The notes: generated by a model from the letters alone, not told the origin. Numbered from the stretch's first letter, positions 21,790 through 33,541 are shown. The stretch is 64,000 bases of DNA from Boletus sp. NGJ (GCA_019096195.1 JAGTXK010000190.1:740172-804171), one strand, 5' to 3'. Numbers and translations: made by a program.

Positions 21790-24585
21790 CAAATAAGTCT
21801 CAGAAGATGGCTTCAATATTCCTAGATATTTCAGCAGCAGAAGGGGATGATGATGATGACCTTAACAAGGATGAAGATGATGAAGATTGAGGGAGGGCCT
21901 CAGTCAGTCAGTCAGAAACCCCTTTCAAACTCATTCCAGATGTCCTTCCTGGTGGACATGCAAGTTATTCACAACAACTGGAGCATTTGTTCGAACACTG
22001 TTAGGAGTGGCAACTTTCCACATCACTGGATCCTGGCCCTTCGTGCCCGCTTGAGCCTCATCATATGGTGGTGCCTGGTATCTTCGTGCCACATCTATAC
22101 ATTGTGGAGTTCCCAACAAGTAGGTTGTATTTGTTCACTATCCCAGATCTTAACTATTTTTTTTTTCATTTTCAGGGAGCATAGCAATATTCTGTCACAC
22201 CATCTTCAAAAATCATGGGCTTCGTTGCTGGAATATCACCAGCATTCTAAACAAGGTATATGTTGAGGCAAGCAGTCCTCTTCACATTTGCAATGCTTGC
22301 CCTCCATCACACACATCCACATTCAGAGTATCTCCATTGTTCCAGATCATGACCACCTGTCCTTGGAAGCATTACTGCCCTTGATTTCACCACGTTCATG
22401 GGCTTGGGTGTTATGAGGTGCATATAGGAATGACATCACCTACAGTACATTCTGTCCACAGACAGACCCACTTGTGAGATACTTGTTGTACCCCATGAAC
22501 AACCATATGACACCACCAGCAACAATGTTGAAGAACTCCAGGCCAAGTTCCGTTAAGAATGGAGACTATTCAACAAGGCTGCAGCCCAAGATGCAGGTTG
22601 CAAAATAATATTTTTTGATAGGAACACAGGTATTCTCCGATGCAATGGAAAATCTTATCAGCATGTTCTTCTCAGACACATATTCAATGTATCGTCCCTT
22701 GAAGCCATTGAAACGCCTCACTCTGATCGGATCACTCTTTATGCAAAGGCTTAAGTCGACCCTGCCTTGATCAAATAGATGCATTCCCTATTCTCTACAG
22801 CCTTCTGGAATGTAGGTGACTACCTACGTTCTAACAATGATGAACTTGTGAAACAGATGTTGACCATCATCTCGGTGGACCATGACTGGAGAGAAGTGAC
22901 AGTGCAACCCTGCATTGCTGATAGTCTGGCTTGTACAGTACCTGTGATCAGCGTCCACCGCCTTTTCAGACAAGGTGACACTGTGAAGGTTTTGGCCGGT
23001 GTCTATCGTGGGTCCACTGGTACCATACTTATGTCATGTGATGAATTGGTGACTTTGCTTTTGGAAAACAAGGAAATAGCAAGTAATTCTTTTACATTGT
23101 ATGCTTTATGTTGACAATGTCCAGGTTGTGGTTTCCTCGACATTCCTGAAGACACATCTTGCGTCACATGTCTGATCCCTCACCACACATCACACAGGTC
23201 TCAAAAGTGACCTATCCTATTCACCTCTGCCAAAATTTGATGAGATAATGCAAGGTGATATCATAGACATCAAAACTGGGAAGCATCACATTCTAAGAGG
23301 ATATGTGGAGAGCATTGAGAGTGATGGGTGGATTTGGGTGGTAGTGCCCCTCAAAGAAGAATCCACTACCATTATCTTGCATCATGACAATGTAAATATT
23401 AGCCTCCCCCAGGGCACCCTTTCCTATTTCAAGAAAAAGAGCTTTGATATTACTGTTGGTGACACATTACTATTGGTGACACAGTCCAGATCCTTCAAGG
23501 ATCACTGTATGATATTATCAGGACTGTAAGATTGGTCAATTTCCTGAAAGCAGAGGTTGAGGTTATTTCCGAGACAGATGGTCATCCAGTCATTTTTTTT
23601 TGCCTGACATTTTCTTTGGATTCTGCTAACAACATATAGTTCAATATTTCAATTTCTCTATGCATGAAAGTGGCAGAACATTCGTATTTCCATGCCCCCA
23701 TAGGCCATGATGTTTGAATCATTGGGGGACATAAGAAAGGCATTCGAGCAACCCTTTGTGCTGTAAATTGTGTGGAGAGTGTCATCTCATTCCACGGTTA
23801 TCATAATTTCAGAGTCAAGACCTGTCACTTGGTTACAGAGTAGGTCTTGCGCTGTCTATATCTCAGATAGTCTTACTCATTGTGGCCCAGGGAAGGTGTA
23901 CTGCTGGATGGAACCCCACTTCAAGGGGTACACCTGGCACAATTCAAGAGTCTGACTGCAAGGTCCTTTGTATCTGAAGAACCAATGCCCAGGAACCAAA
24001 CGCTGCTGCCTTCTCCTCAAGCCTCCACAAGTGAAGGCATTTCTGATGCATGGAGGATTATGCCCAGTGATCTAAAGCCATCTGCTGTAGTTGTTGACAA
24101 AGGTAACTACACAAATTAGATAGGCCTAGACCTAGTACTCACACATGTTTGTAGGTTCCATTGAGTGGCTTTTCGACTACCAGTTCTGCAATTTCATCTG
24201 CCACCAACTGTGCTTCAATATCGGCATTGGCTACCAAGCAGGCAACTACTCTAAGTGGGTCATGTGCATGACTTGTCCGGACCGCTTTTCCAACCACAAT
24301 GGCCAAGCCCCTCCTGGATGTGTATCTCTCTATATGTTTGGCAATCATATAGGGGCTGCAATGAAATATCATCATGTTCCTGTGTGTTTCCTGACCCTGG
24401 CAAGTCCAACCACCAAGGATCAGCTTGTCCTTGTCCTGCGAGGTGACTGGAGAGGTTCCTTCTGTCGGGTCATCAGGTGGATCAGAAAGGAGAAGAAGGC
24501 AGTGGTCACCCCAATAGATCCATCCTCACCCAACCAAGTAACTGTATTTCCTGCTGAGGACATTTGTCTGGCCCTATCTATTTAA
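21790..24585 (+). pseudogene. SPT5-like (KOW-domain) gene, decayed
   Basis: The layout follows elongation factor Spt5. An acidic N-terminus (FLDISAAEGDDDDDLNKDE) comes first, then KOW-like modules: VHRLFRQGDTVKVLAGVYRG at about 22960, then GDIIDIKTGKHHILRGYVES at about 23252, and LVLVLRGDWRGSFCRVIRW at about 24427, closing with FPAEDICLALSI at 24585. Real Spt5 travels with RNA polymerase II and contacts it through the NGN and KOW domains. Here in-frame stops and frame changes occur between about 21890 and 22780 and again near 23100-23250, so the copy cannot make the full protein. It may be a mobile-element-associated Spt5 relative rather than the host gene itself. Confidence 0.5.
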
Positions 24586-25628
24586 TTTGGAGGTGATCAT
24601 AACATATGTAAATGCTATTGTAAAAATTAATCCATTTAGGCAAGGGACAAGATTGCATAGTGACTGATGAAACAATAAACCGATGTTATTCTCTCAGAAT
24701 GCTAATTGTAGAACAGTTAATAAATTGATGGATAATTGTCCAGTGACTTTATAAGCAAAGACATCTACTGCATTGCCCCCTATAACCCAACTCTGCTCAC
24801 AATAATGTTCTTCCAATCAATGCCCTCTGATTTATATACCTTACAATTCAAGTTGTCTGGTCATCAGGATGCAATACTGTCCATGGGTATATCAAGCAGT
24901 GGCAATCTATTGGCTAGTGGAGGTACGTACAACATTTCAGTGGTTACAATGTTACTAACTAGACATAGGGATTGATGGATTGTGTATCTGGGACCTGCAA
25001 CAATGAATACAGACTATGAAGCCTAATCAAATGCAAAACCCTTGAGACCCCAATACATGCTTAGCATGGCTCACTCACAAAGACGACATTCAAGAAACTC
25101 TGTGCGCAGGCACTGGGCTCGGATATATTATCTTGTGGAGGCAGCACACAGATTCGACAAGTGAATTCAATGAAGTCTGGTCAAAAAGAGTTGGCACTGG
25201 GCAAGAAATCATGACCCTCACTTGTGAATCATTTGAAGGCAGCCCACACATAATCACAGCTACCTGCGATAAGCGAGTCCAGCTCTGGTCACTAGATTCA
25301 AAGTATTACTTGACAAATATCTTCAGTGTTGAGCTCACATCTATGGTCCCACAGGCTTTGTGTTTCTATGGGTGAGATGTTATGATATTTGGTATGTACA
25401 GTGGCTCAAAAAACTGTCCGCATGTTTGGTCATTTTTCACTAAACACGTTATTCCCCAATAACCCCTAACCCTTATCCTAACATATAGGTGTATGAAATA
25501 AAGCACTGACCCTTGGCTTTCTATCCATCAAGGTTTTAAGACATATGAATAAGAATTGATGAACTGGCAGCCATTTCAAAACAATAACTCATTCGAACAG
25601 TTTTTTGACTCTGAATTTATCTAGGTAT

Positions 25629-26516
25629 CTAGTACTTGGTATGAGCTCCTTTGGCCTTGATAACTGCTTCAATCCTTCTAGGCATACTTTCTATCCATTT
25701 CTGACACTGTTCCTCATCAATCTTTCCCCACTGCTCCACTACTCTTTCCCACAATTGATGAATATCTGTAGAAGCATTTTCATAACCTAAGAGGCATATC
25801 TTGAGGTGATTCCAAGTATGTTCAATGGAATTAAGGTCTGGAGATTGTGCAGGCCAGTCCAGAAGCTTGATTCCTTGCTCTTCAAACCATCTTTGAACCC
25901 TTTTAGAGGTATGCTTGGGATCATTATCTTGTTGAAAGATAATGTCATCTTCTGGAATTCCAGATTCCTCCATGCTTTGTAGTAACCCCTGCTCCAATAT
26001 GGCCACATACTATTCAGCATCCATTCTCCCCTCCACCTCACTCAAAATCCCCACTCCATTCCACCCTATGTAGCCCCATACCATCAGTGAACCTCCTCCA
26101 AACTTGACTGTGCCTTGGATCTCTCTAGCAATTAGCCCCTCTCCTTTCTTTTTCCACACATACTCTTGCCCATCTGACCCAATCCTATTGATCTTGGTCT
26201 CATCTGATTATATAACTCTCTTCCAGTCCTTCACAGTCCAATGCTGGTACTTGAGAGCAAAGGCTAATCTTCTTTTCTTGTGACCACTAGAAAGCAGTGG
26301 CTTTTTCTTCTTTATCACAGCCTTTAAGGAGGCTTCCTTGAGAGTATTTCTAACAGTCTGAGGATAGAAAGGGGCATCAATAATGGTATTGATGTATTGG
26401 GCAGCATGAACAGCATTTCTGGCCTTGCTAGTAATAATTTGCTGGACAATAGCTCTTTTGTTGGTAGAGGTAATGAAAGAGAAAAGCCTTAATATCCTTA
26501 GGGGCGCGAAGAGCAC
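25629..26516 (-). pseudogene. Tc1-like transposase 2, C-terminal and central parts
   Basis: A DDE transposase of the Tc1/mariner superfamily. The central part has KARNAVHAAQYINTIIDAPF and WTVKDWKRVI followed by a stop where other copies have Trp, then SDETKINRIGSDG (first Asp). The C-terminal part has DIIFQQDNDPKHTSKRVQRW (second Asp) and WPAQSPDLNSIEHTWNHLK (Glu), 34 residues between Asp and Glu as in Tc1. A second stop lies just before YVAILEQGLLQ. The N-terminal DNA-binding part (ISQRNNIISLSSHGLSSRK, GLGKSTVCQVLQE) is on the far side of the chromovirus at 33542-33712. The region 26474-26516 is already LTR. Dead. Confidence 0.85.
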
Positions 26517-26820
26517 TATCCACAGGAGAGAAAAGGAATTTCAAGACTAGAGAATACAGGTGTTGGTACGCTACTTTATATACGTAGAGGGATATGCACG
26601 GACCAGCTTAGGGCCAGTTGTAGAAACTACTAGAATGTTCCATATGACGTATGGTGACATAGTGGGGTCTAGACTGTTCTAAGGGTATTGGGTTGTGACA
26701 TAGTCTGACTAATGTATGACATATGGTCTAGGCATAAGGTCTAGACTCGAGATAACTATGTAAGCGTTCGTGGGATTGTTAAGTGTTAGCTAGCTATGAT
26801 AAAAAGAAAGAATCATTTCA
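26474..26820 (-). repeat. 3' LTR of chromovirus 1
   Basis: 347 bp, with ends TGAAAGAG..AATCATTTCA on the plus strand. It differs from the 334-bp 5' LTR mainly by a short extra stretch (GGCATAAGGTCTA near 26735) and a few transitions, so insertion is not very recent but not ancient. Confidence 0.92.
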
Positions 26821-26831
26821 TCACCCCCGTT

Positions 26832-29800
26832 TTAGGTGTCAAACTCCCGGTCGATGATGATACCAGTGAGCCGAGGGTCACCAAAAGGGTCGGGGATTTC
26901 GAAGAGGTGGTTGGGGAGGCGGTTCAGTGACGTGGCGTATGAACGGAAGGAAGAGTCGTCGAATAGGGGGGTGCCTGGGAGTGCGCACGTAGGGCAGTTG
27001 CACTCGTCGTTTGTGAGGGTGTGAATGGTGGTGGGGTTTTGGTGATGGAATTTCTCAATTGCCTGTGGGGCATTTGAGATATTCTTCTTGGATTCCCATG
27101 TGCGCTCTTCTCGCAGATATCCCTTCCATTGTACTAAGTACTCCATTTTGCTGCGTCATTTGCACGAGTCAATGACATGTTCGACCTTGTACTCTTCTTG
27201 TTGTTGGATGATAACCGGAGGTGGTGGTTTCGGTTTTGTCTGAGAGGGGGAGGTACCAGGGCGGTAGGGTGTGAGGAGCGATTCATGGAAGACAGGGTGG
27301 ATCCCTTTCCATGTCCTTGGGAGGTCGAGCTCGTAGGAGGCTTCACCCACCTTTCGCTTCACCCGGAATGGTCCATGTCGTTTGTCGTCAAATTTCTTTG
27401 TTGGCCGATTGGTTCGGATGTGAGTTCCTTCTAGTAGAACCTGTTGGCCGGTGGTATATTCGACAACAGGAGAGGCGCGCTCGTCGTGTGAGGCCTTCAT
27501 CGCCTGTGCTGCTCTTTCCAGTGCATTTTTCGCCAAGTTGTGGTGGGCTTTCATTGTTTCAGCGAAGGAGGTGGCAGATTCATTTTGTACTTCTACTCAT
27601 TTGTGGGGCAGGAGTGGTTGTTGCCCGTAGTTGAGTAGGAAGCGCGAGACGCTGGTGGCACTGGTGGTTTAGGAGTTATGGGCAAATTCGGCTAGTGGTA
27701 GCCACTCTGCCCAGTCGATCTGGCAATGGTTTGCGTATATGCACAGGTACTTTTCCACTTCTTGGTTGATGCGCTCTGTCTGGCCATCAGTTTGGGGGTG
27801 GTAGGCCATGGACGGGTTGGCCTCAATGCCAAGAAGGGAGTAGAGGTCATGCATAAAGGATGACATGAATTGGGTTCCCCTGTCTGAGATCACCTTCCGT
27901 GGGATGCTGTGGAGTTTGAATATTTGATCGCGGAAGATCGTCGCGACTCCTTGCGATGTAATGGTGTCCATCATGGGCGTGAGGTGAATCATTTTGAAGA
28001 ACCGATCGACGACAACTAGGATGGCATTCTTGCCATCGGATTGGGGGAGGGGGCCGATTAGATCTACTGAGATGATCTCCCATGGGGACGATGGGATTTC
28101 ATTTGGGTGGAGCGGAGTATTGATTGCCGAGGTTTTGGCTTTAACCTTCTGACAGACGTCACAACCTTTTATGTATGACTCCACATCTCTACGTAGAGAC
28201 GGCCAGTAGTATTCGCTCATGACTAGATCACGCGTTCATCGGATACCAGAATGGCCGGCGATCGGGTGGTCATGGTTTGCGATCAGGATGTCCTCTCGGA
28301 GCTTCGCATCGTTCGGTACATATACAAGCGATTTCCAATGGACGAGCCCTCCCTTACGAGTCCAGTGTGAACCCTCTTTCTCTAGACTGTCTTTCGCAAA
28401 CTGCTCAAGTTTGTACTGCATCTTGGTGATTCTTGTGAGCATGCTTGCAGGTGTAATGGCTTTGAGAGAGACCATGGTGGAGGTTGGTGAGGGGGGAGGT
28501 GAAAAAAGGGTGTCGGGAGTAGTGTCTGTGCGGTGTTATCGGATGTCACCCCCTTTTCAAAGTCTGGCCTCCTGAACAGAGGGTCGGCTGGGTTCGTTTT
28601 GCCGGGTCGGTGGCTGATGATTATGTGGTACTCCTGTAGTACCTGTTGCCAACGGGCCTGGCAGCGTGTGAGATCTTGGGGTCTGCGGAAGAACTTGAGG
28701 TTCTTATGATCCGTCCAGATCTCAATCAGGTGTGCAGCCTCGAGGAGGTACTGACGCCATTTGTTGAGTGCGAACATGATGGCGAGCATTTCCAGGTCGG
28801 CTGCATGGTAGTTCCGCTCAGTGTCATTGAGGGAACGGGAGATGAAGGCATCGGGGTGCCATATGCCGTCGTGACGTTGGGAGAGGATAGCACCGATGTC
28901 AATGCCAGAACTGTCAGTTTCGATGCAGTAGGGGTCATTGTCGGTTGGCATGGCCAGTGCCAGGGCGGAGGAGATGGTGTCTTTGAGGGTCTGGAAGGCT
29001 TCTTGGCAAGCCGACGTCCACTCGAAGTCTTTTTTCACCGACATGAGCGCGTTTAGGGGGCGCGTGATCATGGCAAAATTCTTTACAAATCGTCAGTAGA
29101 AGTTGAGGAATCCGAGAAATCCTCTCAGCGTCTTCTTCGATGTGGGGACTGGCCAGCTTTTGATGGCTTCCACCTTTTTGTCATCCATCTTCATCTTGTC
29201 TTGTGTGATGATGAGTCTGAGGAATTCGGTCTCTTGGACCTTGAAGTCGCACTTGTCGTGACGTAGGTAAAGGTGGGCGTCCCTCAGGATTTGTAGTACT
29301 TCACGTACCACTTTTCGGTGTTCTTCGAGTGTCTTCATGAATATCATGATATTGTCTATGTAGATGACCACTACGCCTCAGTCCACCAAATTCTTAAACA
29401 ACGTGTTCATCATGGTTTGGAACATTGCTGGGGAATTGGTGAGTCCAAAGAACATCACGAGCGGCTCAAATAGACCGCGGTTGGTTCGGAAGGCTGCCTT
29501 CCATTTGTCTCCCTCGGCCATCCATACATTGTTGTACCCCCATCTTACATTGAACTTAGTGTAGTATTTGGCCAATTTGAGTTTGTTGACCAGTTCGTTG
29601 ATGAGGGGGAGCGGGTAGCAATTTCTTTTTGTTACCGCGTTCAGTTTGCAGTAATCTTGTACGGGGCGGAGGCATCCATCTTTCTTCTTGATGAAGAAGA
29701 ATGCCGATGCGAAGGGGGATTTGGAAGGTCGTATTCTTCTGGATTTTAGGTTTTCTTTGAGGAAGGCATCGAGTTCTTTTTGTTCACCGGGGTTTAGTGG

Positions 29801-30671
29801 GTAAACCTTGCAGTCTACCTCGTGATTTCCCAGGAGGAGTTCGATGGCGTGGTCCCAAGGGCATCTTGGGGGTAGGGTGTCGAAACTCTCCTTATTGAAG
29901 ATGTCCTTGAACTTGTGGACATACTTTGGGGCGGCTTCCTCAAAGGTTTTCTTTTTCTTTTGAACGTAGTCTTTGATCGCTACTTCCGTTGCGACATTTC
30001 GATTTCTCATGTATTCTACTACATTGAGCTCAAATAAGCTCATCCTCCTCTTCGTCCACATTGTTCGTGACGTGGTCTCCCTTGGAGATTCTACCCATTT
30101 TCCAGTCGATGGCTGGGTTGTGAGCCTTCAGCCAGTTGTGACCAAGGAATATTGTATTCGGCCCGAGGTTTGTTACTGTGAGGGCCAATTGTTCCTTGTG
30201 ATTGTGTACCTGGAGTTCGAGTATCACAAACTTTTCTATTTTGCCTCCAGCATTTGGTGTGCCATCAGCGTTGTATATGGTGAGGGGGCGGGGGAGAGAG
30301 TGAGTGGGTACCCCCCTTTTAGCTATGAAGTCCTCGTGTATAGAAGATCCCGTGCAGCCTGAGTCGATCAACACTTTGACTTCGGCTGTTTGGTGGTTTG
30401 CAAAGGTCACTTTTACGGGGATTTCTAATGAGTTCCTCTTTACTGTTCGGGGGGATGCTTTTCGGAACTTGGGTGCGTGTTGTAGGTCATGGAGGACCCA
30501 GTATGCATCTTCATTCGAGAGTTTTTGGAGGTCTTGCACGAGGTTCCGAGATACTTCGATCGTTCTTGTATCGTGAACGAAGGACTTGAGGTGGTGGATG
30601 CTTCGTTCTACATCTGTGTTTTCCACCTGAGCCTTCATCCAACGTATAGACCAGGGGTCTAACGTGTTCAA
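26832..30671 (-). pseudogene. Pol of chromovirus 1 (PR-RT-RH-IN-chromodomain), broken
   Basis: Protease at about 30030-30671 with VKVLIDSGCTGSSIHEDFI and FLGHNWLKAHNPAIDW. Reverse transcriptase at 29093-30061 with FFIKKKDGCLRPVQDYCKLN and, at the active site, VVVIYIDNIMIF, where the second Asp of YxDD is Asn; NVRWGYNN also replaces the usual catalytic Asp. RNase H at 28382-29071 (CIETDSSGIDIGAILSQ, TDHKNLKFF). Integrase at 27669-28475 with a zinc part ending GCDVCQKVKA and catalytic ISVDLIGPLP, VISDRGTQF and QEVEKYL. The GPF/D region and chromodomain are at 26832-27554. Stops at about 27156, 27669, 28241, 29090 and 29375 fit CGA-to-TGA, CAA-to-TAA or TGG-to-TGA changes, and a frameshift lies near 28450. 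It cannot be active. Confidence 0.88.
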
Positions 30672-31074
30672 CCAAGAGTGAGAGGGTGTCTCTTCCTTTC
30701 ATTCCTCCTTTGGGTGTTTACGGGGGATAGTATTGGCGTCGTTCGGCCCATCGTCCCATTTTACTGACGGTGCGAACTTTACCTTTCACGGCATGATGGT
30801 TATGTTTTTTGTTGGCGGTGTGCCAGGAAGGTTTACTCAGTTTATGGTTTTAGTCTCATCAATGTCTAGAACAGCAAATCGATTTCGCGACAATGACTTA
30901 GCGGGTACAGTAGAGCGACTGGTATTTACTGTACAGATTGAAAACCCGAATCTTCCCATACATCTGGTGCATAAACTACAGGCTCCTCTTTGGAAGCCTC
31001 GGCCGAGTCCATCATAGCTCGTATGGTAGCAAACATTTCGGGGGAAACATTCTGTCCGTTCACCATGATGCTTC

Positions 31075-32370
31075 TCACTTGTGGGTGAGGACGGGGGGGT
31101 GGTCAGTGCATGGCCACGGTTTCCTACATTTTCTGCACAGTCCAGCTGCGTGTGCCTTGTCAAGCTCCATGGGAGCGCCTTGCCCGGGGAATGTCCCGGT
31201 TTGTTGAGGGTGTGGATGCGCTGCGGGCGTCGAGGGGGGCAGTGCGGCGGGTGGGTTGTAATGGGGACGTGGTACGAATCGAGGGTTGTAAGTGGGGCCC
31301 ATGGCATAGACAGAGGAGGCCTTCTTGCGCTCCGCAATGGCACCAAGTACCTCTTCTGCCTGTACAAGGGCGGTCTCCCACTTGCGGATGTCGGTGCTGT
31401 CGATAAGATCCGGTTTGTATCTTTCTACATACTCTGCCAGGTCATTTTGAGCTTGGTGGCGGATCTGATTTATGATCGTCCTGCCGTTGATTCGTACGTT
31501 GAATTTTGCTTCTATCGCCAGTTGGTATAGCCGAGTAAAGTAATCCTCAACAGTGTCTTTCCCATGCCAAAGGGAGAAGAGCTTCTGTTCGGCCATCCTG
31601 GCGAGGCCAGTGGGTTGGAAGGTTTTCTTCAACTTTTCAGTGAAGAACTCAAAGCTTACTGCGGCGTAAGTGTTGCCTTCAGTAACGAGATCGGAGAAGC
31701 GGCCGGCCACATTCTCGCCACGCATGTAAGAGAGGGTGATTAGGATTTTTTGGCGATCGGTGGGCTCCGTCTTGAAGCCATTGAGGTATAAGGTTACTGT
31801 GCACCACCATTGCACGAATTTCTCCTTGTTGCCATTGTAATGCTCTGGTTTAGCCGTGAGGCTCTTCCCTATCTTCGGGGATGTAGGGGGAAAACCATGC
31901 GCTGCGGCTCTCGGGAGCCCAGGTGAATTTGGGTGGGAGGAGGGTGACAGCAGGGATGGTAGCGGATGGGAAGGAGGAAGGACCTGCGGTGGGTAGTGAG
32001 GCTGGACCTGGGGTGTACTTGCGGAGGATGGTATATTGACCCGAATGGTGTGGCTCGGGGAGGCCATCATGGAGGGGCCTAGAGTGGGGGGGTCCACGCA
32101 AGGAACCTCGATTGGAGGCGGTGGTCCAGCCGCTTCTGGGTCTGCCGCAAACTCCTGGCGCCAGAGGTTGTATCGGAGCACCGACTGGTGCAAGTTGTAT
32201 TGGGCGACCTCTTGTTGCAGGTGTGTCGTGATGGGGGTGCATGGGGTTGGTTGTGCCATTTGGAGGGTAGGCAGGCCCTGGGCTGCGGCCCTCTGGGCAA
32301 GATCTGCGAAGCTGCCCAGTGCTGGGGCGGTGGAGGTGGGGTGAGAGTAGAGGCTGGGAATGGTGGTCAT
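31075..32370 (-). CDS. Gag of chromovirus 1
   Basis: An open frame of 431 residues. A Pro-rich N-terminal third is followed by a Ty3-type capsid: LTAKPEHYNGNKEKFVQWW, then DRQKILITLSYMRGENVAGR, FTEKLKKTFQPTGLARMAEQ and WHGKDTVEDYFTRLYQLAIE. The C-terminus has LCRKCRKPWPCTDH, a shortened zinc-knuckle-like motif that lacks the full CX2CX4HX4C spacing. Gag forms the virus-like particle in the cytoplasm and binds the RNA. No internal stop is present, unlike pol. Confidence 0.85.
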   Translation of the reverse strand: MTTIPSLYSHPTSTAPALGSFADLAQRAAAQGLPTLQMAQPTPCTPITTHLQQEVAQYNLHQSVLRYNLWRQEFAADPEAAGPPPPIEVPCVDPPTLGPSMMASPSHTIRVNIPSSASTPQVQPHYPPQVLPPSHPLPSLLSPSSHPNSPGLPRAAAHGFPPTSPKIGKSLTAKPEHYNGNKEKFVQWWCTVTLYLNGFKTEPTDRQKILITLSYMRGENVAGRFSDLVTEGNTYAAVSFEFFTEKLKKTFQPTGLARMAEQKLFSLWHGKDTVEDYFTRLYQLAIEAKFNVRINGRTIINQIRHQAQNDLAEYVERYKPDLIDSTDIRKWETALVQAEEVLGAIAERKKASSVYAMGPTYNPRFVPRPHYNPPAALPPSTPAAHPHPQQTGTFPGQGAPMELDKAHAAGLCRKCRKPWPCTDHPPVLTHK

Positions 32371-33190
32371 CTCGTCGTAATCTGGCGAGTTCGGCGAGAC
32401 GGGTGATGGTTCGGAGACAGTGGGTGTGTGAAGGGTAGGTTGTGAGAGTGGTGTGGACGACGAAGGAGTAGTCTGGATGCGCCCAGATGTATCAGCGGCA
32501 GTAGACGTTATAGGTGTTGGGGGCGTCCGAAGGCAGCTTTAAAAGGAAGACAGCGGGAAAGACCGCACACCGTCAAGAAGTGGGAGAGTCGAGTGAGGGA
32601 ACCGGAGGATAACTTCCTTACTACAGGAAGGTGGTGCACGCTGGGAAAGTCGAGATAAATCTTAGCTGTTGCACCTACGTGACGTTACCAGTAATCACGC
32701 GAACCGGGGTACACTATCGTAGTACCAACATACACTCTGGTCAGCAACCACCAGAGAAGTGGGGCTAGTGCTCTATGCCCGGTAGCAACGTTATCCTAAT
32801 TTATTATGCTGGACAGGCATATAGACGAGTGCTTCTACGAGTGCTTCACATGCACTAGCGGGTTCCCCTAAACCTGGGGTCCGGTGTGGGGTGAACGGTG
32901 GCGAAGAGCCCACGCGTTCAGAAGGTGGATGGAGGAATGAAAAACAGTGACTCCTAACTCCTTATTGTCGCCTGCAGTTGCGACGAGACTCCGCGCTTGC
33001 AACCACTTTAATAAGCTGGAATTATGCGTAACGCTAATGGAGGGTCACAGTTCCTCTGAGGCTAGATGCGGGGAGTGTCGAAGTCGAAAGCGAGAGTGGT
33101 ACTAGAAAGCGAAAAGTTTGCTCAACTAGGCAAAAAGTGATATAGACAGGAGGAAGTGTCCGGAGGCGAAGAGCCCAGGGACAAGGTAGT

Positions 33191-33202
33191 AGTCTTGAAA
33201 TT
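33191..33202 (-). other. Primer-binding site of chromovirus 1, self-complementary type
   Basis: The 12 bases directly next to the 5' LTR (minus strand AATTTCAAGACT) are the exact reverse complement of AGTCTTGAAATT inside the LTR at 33265-33276. They do not resemble the 3' end of a tRNA-primed site such as the TGGTATCAGAGC type. This is the self-priming arrangement known from Tf1 of fission yeast. Confidence 0.7.
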
Positions 33203-33536
33203 TGAAAGAGAAAAGCCTTAATATCCTTAGGGGCGCGAAGAGCGCTATCCACAGGAGAGAAAAGGAATTTCAAGACTAGAGAATACAGGTGTTGGTACAC
33301 TACTTTATATATATAGAGGGATACGCACGGACCAGCTTAGGGCCAGTCGTAGAAACTACTAGAATGTTCCATATGACATATGGTGACATAGTGGGGTCTA
33401 GACTGTTCTAAGGGTATTGGGTTGTGACATAGTCTGACTAATGTATGACGTATGGTCTAGACTCGAGATAACTATGTAAGCGTTCATGGGATCGTTAAGT
33501 GTTAGCTAGCTATGATAAAAAGAAAGAATCATTTCA
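33203..33536 (-). repeat. 5' LTR of chromovirus 1
   Basis: 334 bp with TGAAA..TTTCA ends. Reading the minus strand, a TATA box (TATATATAAAG, plus-strand 33303-33313) is followed 33 nt later by AGTCTTGAAATT (33276 down to 33265), the predicted RNA start and R boundary. U3 is thus about 260 bp and R-U5 about 74 bp. Confidence 0.92.
33303..33309 (-). promoter_or_regulatory. TATA box of chromovirus 1
   Basis: TATAAAG on the minus strand, 33 nt upstream of the predicted transcript start at 33276. The same 33-nt distance occurs in chromovirus 2 and in the TGAAA-family solo LTR at 45780. Confidence 0.7.
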
Positions 33537-33541
33537 GGTAA

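Larger units (their letters stand above)
26474..33536 (-). mobile_element. Chromovirus 1 (Ty3/gypsy LTR retrotransposon), full length
   Basis: A 7063-bp element with LTRs at both ends and identical 5-bp target copies GGTAA (26469-26473 and 33537-33541) in the Tc1 transposase. Minus-strand order from the 5' LTR: leader of about 830 bp, gag, protease, reverse transcriptase, RNase H, integrase, chromodomain, 3' LTR. A C-terminal chromodomain (MEYLVQWKGYLREERTWES) places it among chromoviruses, whose integration is usually directed to marked chromatin. The polypurine tract AAACGGGGGTGA lies right before the 3' LTR. Gag is open; pol is broken in several places. Confidence 0.93.

Noticed and set aside
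18126-24700. A complete Helitron or other large element spanning the decayed gene cluster
   Set aside because: I found no Rep/helicase motifs, no CTRR-hairpin end and no matching termini; the fragments may come from several elements.
28219-29056. Plus-strand open frames inside chromovirus 1 (136 and 118 codons)
   Set aside because: Reverse shadows of RNase H and integrase; no motif, no conserved start.
30837-31367. Minus-strand 176-codon frame overlapping the end of gag in chromovirus 1
   Set aside because: Lies in another phase of gag and the gag-pro gap; Pro/His/Arg-rich with no protease or zinc motif.
33150-33202. tRNA-primed binding site in chromovirus 1
   Set aside because: The bases next to the LTR do not resemble a tRNA 3' end, and the self-complementary reading is exact over 12 nt.
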